Positions 31,197-43,215 of a stretch of 64,000 nucleotides of DNA are shown in pieces. Within the stretch, counting starts at the first letter, position 1. Every line of letters starts with the position of its first letter. The translations under genes and the position numbers were made by a program. The notes beneath the pieces were generated by a model that searched no databases, had not been told where the DNA came from, and saw only the letters and a list, made by a program, of their open reading frames with translations. Source of the DNA: Eleftheria terrae (GTDB taxonomy: Bacteria; Pseudomonadota; Gammaproteobacteria; Burkholderiales; Burkholderiaceae_C); the NCBI RefSeq assembly GCF_030419005.1, contig NZ_CP106951.1:4836001-4900000 (forward strand), read 5' to 3'.

Positions 31197-31802
31197 TCAG
31201 CGCGGCTTGCGCCGCCGCAGCAGCCAGCCGCCGCCCAGCAGCCCGGCCAGCATCAGGCTGGTGGTGGCTGGCTCGGGTACCGCGTTGACGCCGATCACCA
31301 GGTCGTCATAGTCGATGTCCGTGCCACCGTCGTTGAAGCCGAGCACGTACTGGAAGCTGCCAAATTCGGTCTCCACCGGCGTCTGGCCGTCTCCGAAGAT
31401 CGCAAACGGGGCGCCGGGCTCGCCATTCACCACACGAGGGTAGCCGGCGGGCCAGATGGTGCTGAAGCTGAAGCCGAGCAGGCGCGTGCTGTCGACCGAC
31501 TCCAGGATGCTTTGGCCGCGTGGGTCGTGCCCCGGCAGCGAGGTGCCGCCCAGGGCGGCACCGGCCGCCTCAAACACATTCGCGTAGTCGGACTCGCTGC
31601 CGAGCAAGGTGTAGGTGACCATCGCGCCGGCCTCGGCCACCAGGGCACCAAAGCCATAGTCCCGCCCGTCCAGCGAGCGGACCGGGTCGAAATCGGTCGC
31701 CTGGGCACCCGGGCGGTCCAGGATCAGCTGCAGGGGGGCGGCCTCGGCACTGCCCAGTGCTGCCAGGGCGGCGAGGCTCGCTACTGCAAAGCGTTTCAAC
31801 AT
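31197..31802 (-). CDS. PEP-CTERM sorting-domain secreted protein
   Basis: This 201-residue protein has a Sec signal (MLKRFAVASLAALAALGSAEA) and a C-terminal PEP-CTERM anchor: VPEPATTSLMLAGLLGGG followed by WLLRRRKPR. Such proteins are processed by an exosortase (EpsH/XrtA type, not in this window) and are linked to exopolysaccharide-rich envelopes. Before the anchor, YVLGFNDGGTDIDYDDLVIG resembles the Asp-rich motif of DUF4114-like beta domains and may bind calcium. A GGAGG site precedes the ATG at 31802. It converges with the SenA-like gene. Confidence 0.88.
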   Translation of the reverse strand: MLKRFAVASLAALAALGSAEAAPLQLILDRPGAQATDFDPVRSLDGRDYGFGALVAEAGAMVTYTLLGSESDYANVFEAAGAALGGTSLPGHDPRGQSILESVDSTRLLGFSFSTIWPAGYPRVVNGEPGAPFAIFGDGQTPVETEFGSFQYVLGFNDGGTDIDYDDLVIGVNAVPEPATTSLMLAGLLGGGWLLRRRKPR

Positions 31803-32278
31803 CACATCCTCCGCAATTGCGCAAGGCAAGCCCTGTCCTGTCCGGGCCGTGAGGACCAGGACGCGGCTTGCACGGTTGTCTGCCTTGCGGCACCAGGCAC
31901 GGCAAGGCGGCAGGGGCAGGCCGAGGCCTGCCGGCGATTGGCCCCGGCGCCCAAGGCGCCAGGCAGCGCCCGCGGCGGGCGGCGTCAGGGTGTGGCGCCG
32001 GCCGGGGCTTGCAGGAAGCCCAGCCCGGGGGCACGGTTCACTGCTTGCTGGAAGCCAGCATGCGGGAACACCGCCCACGGGGGTGCAAGCGTGTGCAATG
32101 CGATGTAGAGGTTTGCAACGTCGCCAGGCAAATGGCGGCTGGCAGCAGCGACCTGTCGGGCTTGCCAGGCCAAGCGGAGCGCGGGCTGGCGGGCTGCGGG
32201 CCGCTGGCCGGTCCATGGCCGGGAAGGGCGCCGGCCACCGGCCGCGCCAATTGGCGTGCCCGGGATGTGGCAGGAGCG
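31803..32278. other. Non-coding gap between the PEP-CTERM and GspE-like genes
   Basis: These 476 bases lie upstream of the PEP-CTERM gene and downstream of the ATPase gene, both on the minus strand. I see no credible reading frame. Only short inverted repeats stand out, such as GGCGCC-caa-GGCGCC near 31950 and TGCTGG-AAG-CCAGCA near 32045. I searched for a -24/-12 promoter, since PEP-CTERM genes are sometimes sigma-54 controlled, and found none with correct spacing. Confidence 0.5.
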
Positions 32279-34855
<2,577 letters not shown>

Positions 34856-35209
34856 GGGGCAGCGGCTCCGAAGGGGCGGTGCGAGCGGTCGTGGCGGGGC
34901 GCGGCTTCGGCCGGTTCCCCACGCCGGCGGCCGGGCGGACGCACGCACGATAAGGGCTTGATGATGCCGCTCCCGGGCCGCTGGCAAGGCCCGGATCAAG
35001 GCCCGTGTTACCGTCCAGTTCCGGGCTTCGACCGGCTTGCTGGGCAGGGGGGTGGTTGGCATACTGCCGCCACCCCGGCCAACCTGGCCACCTCGGCCGC
35101 TGCGGCCGCTGCGGCCGCCCCCGTGGCGCCGTCTGGTAGGTTCCTCCCGTGTCGGCGTCGGGGCGCAGGGGGCACCGGCGCTGTCGCGCTTGTTGCGTAA
35201 AGGTGCTGC
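34856..35209. other. Non-coding divergent region between GspE-like and GGDEF genes
   Basis: These 354 bases separate two divergent transcription units and must hold both promoters. A short GGCCGCTGC-type tandem repeat occurs near 35095-35120. A CATACT -10-like hexamer lies near 35060 for the rightward unit, without a convincing -35. No coding frame or known RNA motif is recognisable. Confidence 0.45.
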
Positions 35210-36439
35210 TTGGACTTCTCCATCGTCGCCATCACCGGTTCCGTGCTCGGCTTCCTGCTGGCCGTCCTGCTCGGGCTGGCCATCCGATGGGTGCCCGACG
35301 CCGAAGGTGCCCGCTACTGGGCCCTGGCCTTCGTGCCGCTGAGCCTGGGCAGCGCCCTGGTGGGCCGTGGCGAGGCGTTGCCGGCCCTGCTGCTGGTGCT
35401 GCGCGAGCCGCTGCTGCTGAGCGGCTACGGCCTGCTGCTGATTGGCCTGCGCCACTACCTGCGACTGTCGCGGCCCTGGGCGCTGGCGGGCAGCGTGGTG
35501 CTGGCCAGCCTGGTCGTCACCGCGCTCTTCACCGCCCTGCTGCCCAGCGTGACGGTGCGCATGGCGGTGCGTACCACCGGCATCGCGCTGTTGACCGGTG
35601 CCGCCCTCTGGACGCTGCGCAGCGTCACCGGCCCCACCCTGCGCGAGGTGCGGCTCTACCTTCAGGTGGGCTTCGGCACCATTGCGGTGCTGGCGCTGCT
35701 GCGGGCGGCCATGTTCCTGCTGCCGCTGCCGTTCACCGCGACCCAGGTGATGCAGCTGTACGGGGCGGCCAGCATGGTCACCACCATCACCATCATGGCC
35801 GTGGTGACCGGCCTGGCCCTGCTGATGACCGCACGCATGAACGAGGCGCTGGCGCAGCTGACGGTGCGCGACCCGCTGACCGGCGTCTTCAATCGGCGCG
35901 GGCTGGAGGAGGCGGTGCCGGGCACCTTGTCCTTCGCGCGGCGGGTCGGCCGCCCGGTGGCGGTGTTGAGCTGTGACCTCGACCATTTCAAGGCCGTCAA
36001 CGACACCTACGGCCATGCCGAAGGCGACCGCGTGCTGCAGGCGCTGGGCCGGCTGCTCGGCGAGCACTTCGCCCAGGCCGGCCTGGTGGGCCGACTCGGC
36101 GGCGAGGAGTTCGTCGTGCTGCTGCCCGGCGCCGACGGCGAACAGGGCAGCGCCGAGGCCGAGCGGCTGCGTGCCGCCATCGAGGCGCACCGTTTCGAGC
36201 GCAGCGACGGTGGACGGCTGGAGCTGACCGCGAGCATCGGCGTGGCCGCGCAGCCGGGCGAGGAAGCGCACTGGGAGACGCTGCTGGCCCGTGCCGACCA
36301 GGCGCTCTACCAGGCCAAGGCGGGCGGGCGCAATCGCTGCGCGCTGGCGCCGGAAGAGCCGACCCACGCGGCGCCTGCCCCGCCGGCACCGGGCACGCCA
36401 GCCGGGCCCTGGCTGCCGGCGGTGGAGGGAGGCGCATGA
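35210..36439 (+). CDS. Diguanylate cyclase, membrane, no I-site
   Basis: This 409-residue protein has six to seven transmembrane helices in about residues 1-210 and a GGDEF domain with active-site GGEEF at 297-301 (RLGGEEFVVLLPGADG). DPLTGVFNRRGLEEA and CDLDHFKAVNDTYGHAEGD are intact, so it should make c-di-GMP from two GTP. The product-inhibition RxxD, expected at 288-291, is AQAG instead, implying no I-site feedback. The start is a TTG at 35210 behind AAAGGTG. Its stop overlaps the start of a second cyclase gene (ATGA at 36436). It is divergent from the MshEN-containing ATPase gene. Confidence 0.9.
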   Translation: MDFSIVAITGSVLGFLLAVLLGLAIRWVPDAEGARYWALAFVPLSLGSALVGRGEALPALLLVLREPLLLSGYGLLLIGLRHYLRLSRPWALAGSVVLASLVVTALFTALLPSVTVRMAVRTTGIALLTGAALWTLRSVTGPTLREVRLYLQVGFGTIAVLALLRAAMFLLPLPFTATQVMQLYGAASMVTTITIMAVVTGLALLMTARMNEALAQLTVRDPLTGVFNRRGLEEAVPGTLSFARRVGRPVAVLSCDLDHFKAVNDTYGHAEGDRVLQALGRLLGEHFAQAGLVGRLGGEEFVVLLPGADGEQGSAEAERLRAAIEAHRFERSDGGRLELTASIGVAAQPGEEAHWETLLARADQALYQAKAGGRNRCALAPEEPTHAAPAPPAPGTPAGPWLPAVEGGA

Positions 36440-37689
36440 TCCCCGGCCTGGAGCTCGGGCCACCCCAGTTCTGGGGGCTGGCGGCCGCTTTCGGCCTGCT
36501 GCTGGTCATTGCCTCGGTGCTGCTGTGGGTGCTGGCGCGCATGGTGCCCAATGTGCCGGGCCCGCGGTGGTGGAGCACGGGCGCGGTGCTGGTGCTGGTG
36601 GGCATGCTGCTGGCCGGCAGCCAGGTGCATTCACAGACGCCGCTGGGGCGCGCGCTCTACGTGCTGGGCGACTGCCTGATGGTGCTGGGCATCAGTGCGG
36701 TGGGCGAGGGACTGCGGCGCTTCTGCCACCGGCCGGACCGACGCAGATGGATTGTCGGGGTGGCGGTGTTGTATGCGGCCCTTGGCCTCGGCTTCGAGGC
36801 GGTCGGACTGCCGCGCTACAACACCGTTACGGCGTCGGCAATTATCACCGGCCTGTGGATCTGGATCGCCTGGGTGGCGCTGCGCTACACCGGCCGGCGG
36901 CGGCATCCGCTGTTTGTCGGCGTGGCCTTGTGCGCGCTGCTCGAAGGTGTGGGCTGGGCCTGGCGCTGCGGGATCCTAATGGGTTCGCGCAATGCCGAGC
37001 TGCCGGAGGTGGTGACGCATGTCAATACCATCCTCGCAGGGGTCGGCCTGGTATCGACGGGGGCACTGGTGTTGCTGTACGTGCTGATGGTGAACTTCCG
37101 GCTCGCGGAGCAACTGCACGCGCTGGCGGTGCGCGATCCGCTCACCGGGGCGCTGAACCGCCGCGGCTTCGAGGAGAGCACCGGCCGGTTGACGGGCTTG
37201 TCCGCCCGGCTGGGGCAGTCGGTGGCGGTGCTGATGCTGGATGTCGACCACTTCAAGCGCGTCAACGACAGCCATGGCCACCATGTCGGCGACCTGGTGC
37301 TGAAGGCGCTGGCCCAGCTGGTGCACCGGGCCAAGCGCGAGACCGATGTCTTCGCCCGGCTGGGTGGCGAGGAGTTCTGCCTGGTGCTGCCGGGCACCGA
37401 CGTGCCCGGCGCCCGTGTGTTCGCCGACCGCCTGCGGCGCAGCTTCGAGACGCTCGAAATCGACACCGGCCGCAGCTTCCTGAGCTGCACCATGAGTGTC
37501 GGCGTGGCGTATGCGTCGGCCCAGGCGCTCTACAGCAGCCGGGTGGACGTGGTGGACCTGCTGCGCCAGGCGGACGAAGCCCTCTACGAGGCCAAGCGGG
37601 CTGGCCGCAACCGGGTGCGCTTCTATGCCTCGGAGGAAGTGGTGTCCAGCCGCATCGACTCGCGCCTGTTCGCCTCCACCACCAGCTGA
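36436..37689 (+). CDS. Diguanylate cyclase, membrane, with I-site
   Basis: This is a 417-residue paralog of the gene just upstream, with the same layout: about seven helices in the first 220 residues, then a GGDEF domain (DPLTGALNRRGFEES, LDVDHFKRVNDSHGHHVGD). The active motif GGEEF is at 310-314. The inhibitory RETD at 301-304 has the canonical five-residue spacing, so it should be feedback-inhibited by c-di-GMP, unlike its partner. Translation is coupled to the first gene through the ATGA overlap. The pair probably arose by tandem duplication. Confidence 0.92.
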   Translation: MIPGLELGPPQFWGLAAAFGLLLVIASVLLWVLARMVPNVPGPRWWSTGAVLVLVGMLLAGSQVHSQTPLGRALYVLGDCLMVLGISAVGEGLRRFCHRPDRRRWIVGVAVLYAALGLGFEAVGLPRYNTVTASAIITGLWIWIAWVALRYTGRRRHPLFVGVALCALLEGVGWAWRCGILMGSRNAELPEVVTHVNTILAGVGLVSTGALVLLYVLMVNFRLAEQLHALAVRDPLTGALNRRGFEESTGRLTGLSARLGQSVAVLMLDVDHFKRVNDSHGHHVGDLVLKALAQLVHRAKRETDVFARLGGEEFCLVLPGTDVPGARVFADRLRRSFETLEIDTGRSFLSCTMSVGVAYASAQALYSSRVDVVDLLRQADEALYEAKRAGRNRVRFYASEEVVSSRIDSRLFASTTS

Positions 37690-37739
37690 TCCGCCTCGCC
37701 GCCGGGTGGCCGGCGAGGCAGGCGCCCGCGCGCCTCTGG

Positions 37740-39020
37740 TCAGCCGAACAGCTTCATGAAGAACGAGATCAGCGCCTGGATCGGGTTCACCGCGCGCGAG
37801 TAGTCCGACACCTGGTCGGTCTCGACATGGCGCAGCGGCGGCGCGTCGCGCTCCAGCGTGTTCTCGACCACCGGCAGCAGCGACTCGACGCCGCTTTCCT
37901 CGATGCCGGTGCCCGAGAAGTCGATGATGGTCAGGCAATGCGCATCGTTCAGCTCACGCCAGTGGGGCAGGTGCCAGCCCACGTTGGCATGGCGCTGCAA
38001 CGAGGGCACCCAGCGCATCAGGTCCTGGCGCCAGCGCTGCTGGATCAGCGCGCGGCGGGTGGCGTCATCCGGCGCGTTGATGATCTCGGGATAGAACTTC
38101 TCATAGCTGAAGGCCGAGTAAATGCCGTCCGTCTGGAAGGCCACGTAGGAGAAGCGGTCCTGCGGATAGCTCAGCGCCAGCGCCGTGCTGACGCTGCCCA
38201 GGTCGTTGACGTCCAGCCCGGGACGGCCGGCATAGACGTCGATCATGCCGCCCGGCGCGTCCAGCCCCCAGGCTTCGCGGATGCGGTTGTGCAGCGGCAG
38301 CGATGGTGCCTGTGCCGGCGTGGTGCCGCGGGCGGCGGGGAACAGCGGCCCGGAGTCGGCCAGCATCGACGAGCGGCCGGGCTGCAGGGTATCGCGCAGC
38401 AGCGGATAGCCACCGGTGGCGCCGGCCCCACCGGCCGAGAAGCCGGTCACCAGCAACTCGTCGGGGCGACCCAGGTGCTCGCGCAGCCAGCGCGCCGCGC
38501 CCGCCACATTGGCCTGGCCGCGGTGGTATTGCACCCGCGGCTGGGCCGGCTGGCTGTCGGCATAGACCTGCACGGCGCTGCCGGTGTGCACGTCGCCCGT
38601 GCAGTAAGGCAGGTAGACGATGTTCCAGCCCTGCGTGCGGATGCGGTCGAAGGGATGCAGCCGCGCCGTGAAGGGCGTCACCAAGCCGAAGGCCGCCAGG
38701 TTGATGGAGCTCATGTAGTCCGCACCCACCCCGTCCGGGTTGGTGGCGCCCAGCTTCGACTGGCCGAGGCAGGAGGCCTGGTCCCAGCAGGCGCCGCCGC
38801 CTTCCAGGACCACCACGGTGCTCTCGCTGAAGGGGGTGCGGTTGACGAAAAAGCGGTAGGGCGTGCCATTGCCGCAGGACGCGCCGGAGGACGCCGGCAG
38901 CTCCACGACGTCCCATTGGAAGTAGCCCGCGCTGGCCCAGGCCGGCAGCAAGGCCAGCAGCGCGCCGCAGAACCAGCGCGCAAGTGCCCGCGCCGGGAGA
39001 AACCCGAAAGACATCTTCAT
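37740..39020 (-). CDS. Pectinacetylesterase-family secreted hydrolase
   Basis: This 426-residue exported protein has a signal peptide (residues about 10-31, ending ASA). Pectinacetylesterase-family motifs include VVVLEGGGACWDQASCLG (70-87), YCTGDVHTGSA, and the nucleophile elbow TGFSAGGAGATGG with Ser195. An Asp/His pair later in the sequence would complete a serine-hydrolase triad. Bacterial members are mostly uncharacterised, so pectin need not be the substrate. The ATG at 39020 follows a GGGAAA site; a second ATG lies two codons in. A gene for a membrane-anchored helical protein sits 62 bp upstream on the same strand. Confidence 0.82.
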   Translation of the reverse strand: MKMSFGFLPARALARWFCGALLALLPAWASAGYFQWDVVELPASSGASCGNGTPYRFFVNRTPFSESTVVVLEGGGACWDQASCLGQSKLGATNPDGVGADYMSSINLAAFGLVTPFTARLHPFDRIRTQGWNIVYLPYCTGDVHTGSAVQVYADSQPAQPRVQYHRGQANVAGAARWLREHLGRPDELLVTGFSAGGAGATGGYPLLRDTLQPGRSSMLADSGPLFPAARGTTPAQAPSLPLHNRIREAWGLDAPGGMIDVYAGRPGLDVNDLGSVSTALALSYPQDRFSYVAFQTDGIYSAFSYEKFYPEIINAPDDATRRALIQQRWRQDLMRWVPSLQRHANVGWHLPHWRELNDAHCLTIIDFSGTGIEESGVESLLPVVENTLERDAPPLRHVETDQVSDYSRAVNPIQALISFFMKLFG

Positions 39021-39082
39021 CGCAATTTCCCGAGTGAAAGTGGCAGTGCCCGGCAAGCCAGGCGCCTCGCATGGGGAGGCGT

Positions 39083-39793
39083 CTAGCGGCCGTTGCCGAA
39101 CACCGACTGCCGCAGCGTCTCGAGCTGCGCCTGCAGTTGCTTCAGGTCCCGCTGGGCGGGCGGCTGTGCTTGCCAGGCGGCCACCAGGGCGCTTTCCTGG
39201 GCGCGGTAGCGGGCTTCCCGGGCATCGGGCGGCGCCGGGCGCGGTGCATGTTGCTCGCGCCACTGGGCGAGGGCGGCGGCGCGCTGGGTGTCATCCGGGA
39301 GCAGGGTGTCGAGCAGCCGGGCCTTGAGCAGATGCGCTTCGGCGGCCGACATCTCACGTTGCTGCAGGCGCTGCTCCAGCCCGGCATCCAGCTGGCGGGC
39401 CAAGGCCTGCAACTCGGCCTTCGGCGCGCCCTGCGCCTGGCGCTGCCGGAACTGCTCCATCGTCTGCATGTAGGCCATGTAGTGCGAGACCCGTTGCAAC
39501 TCGGCCTCACGGTCGGGGTGGTCGCGCAGGGCATCCTGCAACTGCTGGCGTTGTTGGGCGGTGAGGCCGCTGGCCCAGGCCGGGGAGGCCGCCGTGGCGG
39601 GCCCGGCCGCGACCTCGGTGGATGCAGGCGTGGCGGCGGCGGTCGCACTGCGACCCCGGCCGGGATCGGCGGCTGCACGCGGCGCAGCGGTGTCGGGGGT
39701 GGCGGCTGGCGGGCGTTCGTCCGGTGCGTACAGCAGGAAAGACGCCAATGCCGCCAGGATGGCGACGAAGACAAAGGCCACGATGCGGTTCAT
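39083..39793 (-). CDS. Membrane-anchored helical periplasmic protein, unknown function
   Basis: This 236-residue protein has one N-terminal membrane helix (about residues 5-22), a low-complexity Ala/Pro/Thr linker (about 25-75), and then a long Gln/Arg/Leu-rich helical region to the end (for example QTMEQFRQRQAQGAPKAELQ). This layout of membrane anchor, flexible linker and helical arm is that of lipase-specific foldases. The foldase RxxFDY motif is not visible and the protein is shorter than the usual 340 residues, so I do not assign it. It precedes the esterase gene by 62 bp on the same strand and could be a partner for its export or folding. Confidence 0.6.
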   Translation of the reverse strand: MNRIVAFVFVAILAALASFLLYAPDERPPAATPDTAAPRAAADPGRGRSATAAATPASTEVAAGPATAASPAWASGLTAQQRQQLQDALRDHPDREAELQRVSHYMAYMQTMEQFRQRQAQGAPKAELQALARQLDAGLEQRLQQREMSAAEAHLLKARLLDTLLPDDTQRAAALAQWREQHAPRPAPPDAREARYRAQESALVAAWQAQPPAQRDLKQLQAQLETLRQSVFGNGR

Positions 39794-40111
39794 GGCGCGG
39801 CCTCCTCGATGCCAGGTCGGCCGGCGAGGGCTCGCTGCCCTGCATCGGCGAGGGCGGGGCCCTGGCGAAGGGCTCGGACCGAAAGCGGCCGGTGGCCGGT
39901 CGGGGGGAGGCGAAGGTCGAGCGGGTACTGCACGCAGGGCTCCCATTCAGGCCATGAAGCAGGGCAAGGATGCGCCAGGCGGGTGCGGCCGTACATGACC
40001 TGCGCGGCGGTACCGCAAGATCATGCGGGCAGTGCGATCACCAGGCGTGCCGCAAGGGGGGCGGCGGCGCGCTAGACTGCGGGCCCTGCCTGTTCGCCGA
40101 TGGAATGCTTG
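39794..40111. other. Non-coding divergent region before the DinB gene
   Basis: These 318 bases hold the promoters of the minus-strand helical-protein/esterase pair and of the plus-strand DinB gene. A TAGACT -10-like hexamer near 40073 may serve the DinB gene. I see no convincing gene, repeat or RNA motif. Confidence 0.4.
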
Positions 40112-40660
40112 ATGTCCGATGCACCGGTTCCGCTGACAGCCCACTATGTGTGGATGGCCCGCTACAACGCCTGGTTCAACGCCCGGCTCTACGAGGCCGC
40201 CGCCGGCCTGTCCGACGATGAGCGCAAGCGTGACCGCGGTGCCTTCTTCGGCTCCATCCACGGCACCCTCAACCACCTGCTGCTGGGCGACAAGCTCTGG
40301 CTCGGGCGTTTCGCCAAGCTCGGCACCGACCTGACGATGCTGGACGACACCGTCCTTTCGCTGCCGCCCTTCACCGGGCTCAACATGCAGCTGTATGACG
40401 ATTTCGCGGCGATGCAGGGGCACCGGGTGCGTGTGGATGCTGCCATCGAGGCCTTCAGCCTCTGGCTGACGCCGCAGCGCGTGTCGCAGACCCTGACCTA
40501 CACCACCAGTACCGGCCTGGCTCGCAGCCATCCGGCCTGGGAGGCACTGAGTCATTTCTTCAATCACCAGACGCACCACCGAGGCCAGGTGACGACCCTG
40601 CTGATGCAGGCGGGGGTGGACCCCGGCACGACCGACCTGCTGGCCTTGCTCAACCCCTGA
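40112..40660 (+). CDS. DinB family protein
   Basis: This 182-residue four-helix protein has the DinB metal-site histidines: FGSIHGTLNHLLLGDKLWLG (first His) and SHFFNHQTHHRGQVTTLL (the H-3x-H pair). DinB-like proteins often act as metal-dependent thiol transferases, but most have no known substrate. I start at ATG 40112 (MSDAPVPLTAHYVWMARYNA); an in-frame ATG at 40100 is the alternative. The gene converges with tolA. Confidence 0.88.
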   Translation: MSDAPVPLTAHYVWMARYNAWFNARLYEAAAGLSDDERKRDRGAFFGSIHGTLNHLLLGDKLWLGRFAKLGTDLTMLDDTVLSLPPFTGLNMQLYDDFAAMQGHRVRVDAAIEAFSLWLTPQRVSQTLTYTTSTGLARSHPAWEALSHFFNHQTHHRGQVTTLLMQAGVDPGTTDLLALLNP

Positions 40661-40738
40661 GCGGCAAGAGGGCGGCCGGCGGGTGCGGCAGGCGGCCCGG
40701 CAGCCGCCCGCGTCGCCGCCTGGCCGGCGGCGCCGGGC

Positions 40739-41650
40739 TCACATGTCGCGCGGCCTGAAGGTCAGCAGCAGCGGCGAAGGCACCCGCCCGTTTTCGTCAC
40801 GCGGCAGCGTCTGCGTCTTGTCAATGGCGCGCAGCACCGCCTGGTCCCACTCGGGGTTGCCGCTGGACTTCACCAGCCGCGAGCCGAGGATGGTGCCGTT
40901 GGGCGCGGCCTTCACCTCCACCTCGGCGGCGGGATTGCCCACGGTGGTGTCGGCGTAGACGATGTTGGGCAGGATGCGGGCCTTGAGCTTGCCGGCATAG
41001 CCGGCCGACGGCCCGCCCGCGCTCAGGCCTCCGTTCGCGGCTCCCTGCTCGGCGCTGCCGGTACCGGCCTCCGCCTGCAGGCGTTTCAGCCGTTCGCTGC
41101 GCTGCGCCTGCAGGCGCTTGTCCTGCTCTTCGCGGCGCTGCTTCGCTTCCTGGGTCTTGCGGTCGGCCTCCTCGCGCTTCTTGCGTTCGGCCTCGGCCAG
41201 TTCGCGCTTGCGCTCGGCGTCCTTGCGCTCCTGCTCGGCCTTCTCCCGGCGTTCCTGCTCGCGCTGCTTGCGTTCCCGCTCCTCCTCCTGCTCGCGCTCG
41301 CGGGCCTCTTCGCGGCGCTTCTTCTCGCGCTCCTTCTCCAGCGCGATCTCGGCCTGCCGGTCGGGTTCCACCTTGGGCTCCGGCTTGGGCTCGGGTTGCG
41401 GCTGCGGTGTGGGCTCCGGGCGGGTGTCGGGCGGCGGAGGCGGGGGTTCGGGGGCTGGCGCGGCGGCCTGGGGCACGGCGGCCCACAGTTCGGCTTCTAC
41501 CGCCGCTGGCTCGCTGGAGCGCCAGTTCAGGCCCAGCGCCAGCCCGCCGATCAGCAGGCCGTGCATCACCAGGGCCAGCAGCAGGCCCGAGCCGCGCCGG
41601 TCGGGCGGGCGGGGCAGCAAATCGTCGCGTTCGGCGGTGACCTGGTTCAT
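40739..41650 (-). CDS. tolA: Cell envelope integrity protein TolA
   Basis: This 303-residue protein spans the periplasm and links TolQ/TolR to the outer membrane. One transmembrane helix lies near residues 21-40 (GLLLALVMHGLLIGGLALGL). A Pro-rich stretch follows, then a long Glu/Lys/Arg coiled coil (about 95-205), then a TolA/TonB-type C-terminal domain (YAGKLKARILPNIVY to LLLTFRPRDM). It lies six bases after tolR. In most relatives tolB and pal follow, but here the next gene is an unrelated convergent DinB gene. Confidence 0.92.
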   Translation of the reverse strand: MNQVTAERDDLLPRPPDRRGSGLLLALVMHGLLIGGLALGLNWRSSEPAAVEAELWAAVPQAAAPAPEPPPPPPDTRPEPTPQPQPEPKPEPKVEPDRQAEIALEKEREKKRREEAREREQEEERERKQREQERREKAEQERKDAERKRELAEAERKKREEADRKTQEAKQRREEQDKRLQAQRSERLKRLQAEAGTGSAEQGAANGGLSAGGPSAGYAGKLKARILPNIVYADTTVGNPAAEVEVKAAPNGTILGSRLVKSSGNPEWDQAVLRAIDKTQTLPRDENGRVPSPLLLTFRPRDM

Positions 41651-41656
41651 CGCGCC

Positions 41657-42082
<426 letters not shown>

Positions 42083-42091
42083 CGGCGGTCC

Positions 42092-42796
42092 TCAGTGGCC
42101 GGCCGGCCCGGCAACGCCCGGGGTGTGGCCGATGTTGCGGTGCAGGATGTTGGAGAACTCCTCGATGAAGGTCTCCAGCTTGATCGCGACGCGGTCGATG
42201 TCGCGGGCGTAGCGGTTGTAGGCCACCACCGCCGGGATGGCGGCGAACAGGCCGATGGCCGTGGCCACCAGCGCTTCTGCGATGCCGGGGGCGACGGTGG
42301 CGAGCGTGACCTGCTGCATGTTCGCCAGCCCGGTGAAGGCGTGCATGATCCCCCAGACGGTGCCGAACAGGCCGACGTAGGGCGCGACCGAGCCGACGGT
42401 GGCGAGGAAGGACAGGTGCGATTCCACCGCGTCCATCTCGCGCTGGAAGCTGGCCCGCATGGCGCGTCGTGCGCCGTCGAGCAGGGCGCCGGCATCGCTG
42501 ACCCGGCGGTCGCGCAGCTTCAGGAACTCGCGCATGCCCGAGGCGAAGATGCGCTCCATCGGGCCGCCCTTGACCGGGCTGTCGGAGGCCAGCGTGTAGA
42601 GGTCGTTGAGGTTGCGGCCCGACCAGAACTCGCGCTCGAAGTCGTCATTGAGCCCGCGCACGCGGCCCAGGCCGAAGTACTTGCCGAAGATCACCGTCCA
42701 GCTGGCGAGCGACATCAGCATCAGCAAGGCCATCACGATCTGCACCACCAGGCTGGCGTGCAGGATCAGTTGGAAGATGGACAGGTCCTGGTTCAT
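42092..42796 (-). CDS. tolQ: Biopolymer transport protein TolQ
   Basis: This 234-residue MotA/TolQ/ExbB protein has three helices: one near residues 12-35, and two in the C-terminal half (SFLATVGSVAPYVGLFGTVW and ATAIGLFAAIPAVVAYNRYA). The conserved Thr/Gly proton-channel segment is intact. It pairs with TolR. Its ATG overlaps the ybgC stop (ATGA at 42793-42796). The much longer upstream frame is a shadow of ybgC. Confidence 0.95.
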   Translation of the reverse strand: MNQDLSIFQLILHASLVVQIVMALLMLMSLASWTVIFGKYFGLGRVRGLNDDFEREFWSGRNLNDLYTLASDSPVKGGPMERIFASGMREFLKLRDRRVSDAGALLDGARRAMRASFQREMDAVESHLSFLATVGSVAPYVGLFGTVWGIMHAFTGLANMQQVTLATVAPGIAEALVATAIGLFAAIPAVVAYNRYARDIDRVAIKLETFIEEFSNILHRNIGHTPGVAGPAGH

Positions 42797-43215
42797 GTAG
42801 TTGTTTCCTGGAGTAGTTCTGCTGGAATGCGTCGCGGCCTGAAGCTGTGCGCATCGACGCAGCCGATTTTGATATCGCCCTCGGCCACGATGGTTCCCTG
42901 GCGCAGCGCGCGCTGCACGAACTGCAGCGAGGCCTGGGCCGCGTGGCGCACTTCCACCGAGATGTCGAGCCGGTCGTCGAGCCGGGCCGGCTGCAGGTAG
43001 CGCACCGCCGTCTGCACGACGACGAACATCAGCCCCGCCTCCTGGCGCAGCCGCTGTTGCTCGAAGCCCCGTGCGCGCAGCCACTCGGTGCGTGCTCGCT
43101 CGAAGAACTTCAGGTAGTTGGCGTAGAACACCACGCCACCGGCGTCAGTGTCTTCCCAGTACACCCGCACCGGGAAAGAGAAGGGCGCGGGCGCCGCAGG
43201 GGTGGCATCAGGCAT
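42793..43215 (-). CDS. ybgC: Tol-Pal associated acyl-CoA thioesterase
   Basis: This 140-residue hotdog-fold thioesterase has the YbgC signature VYWEDTDAGGVVFYANYLKF, with catalytic Asp in the EDTDAGG loop, followed by FFERARTEWLRARG. It hydrolyses short acyl-CoA and is regularly the first gene of tol operons. It is translationally coupled to tolQ. No promoter was identified in the 150 bp upstream. Confidence 0.94.
   Translation of the reverse strand: MPDATPAAPAPFSFPVRVYWEDTDAGGVVFYANYLKFFERARTEWLRARGFEQQRLRQEAGLMFVVVQTAVRYLQPARLDDRLDISVEVRHAAQASLQFVQRALRQGTIVAEGDIKIGCVDAHSFRPRRIPAELLQETTT

Noticed and set aside
32039..32060. Small hairpin TGCTGG-AAG-CCAGCA in the PEP-CTERM upstream region
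   Set aside because: It is short, has no T-run and no positional logic, and is likely to occur by chance in this GC-rich DNA.
35095..35120. Short GGCCGCTGC-type tandem repeat
   Set aside because: It has only two to three imperfect copies, too few for a regulatory repeat array or a CRISPR.
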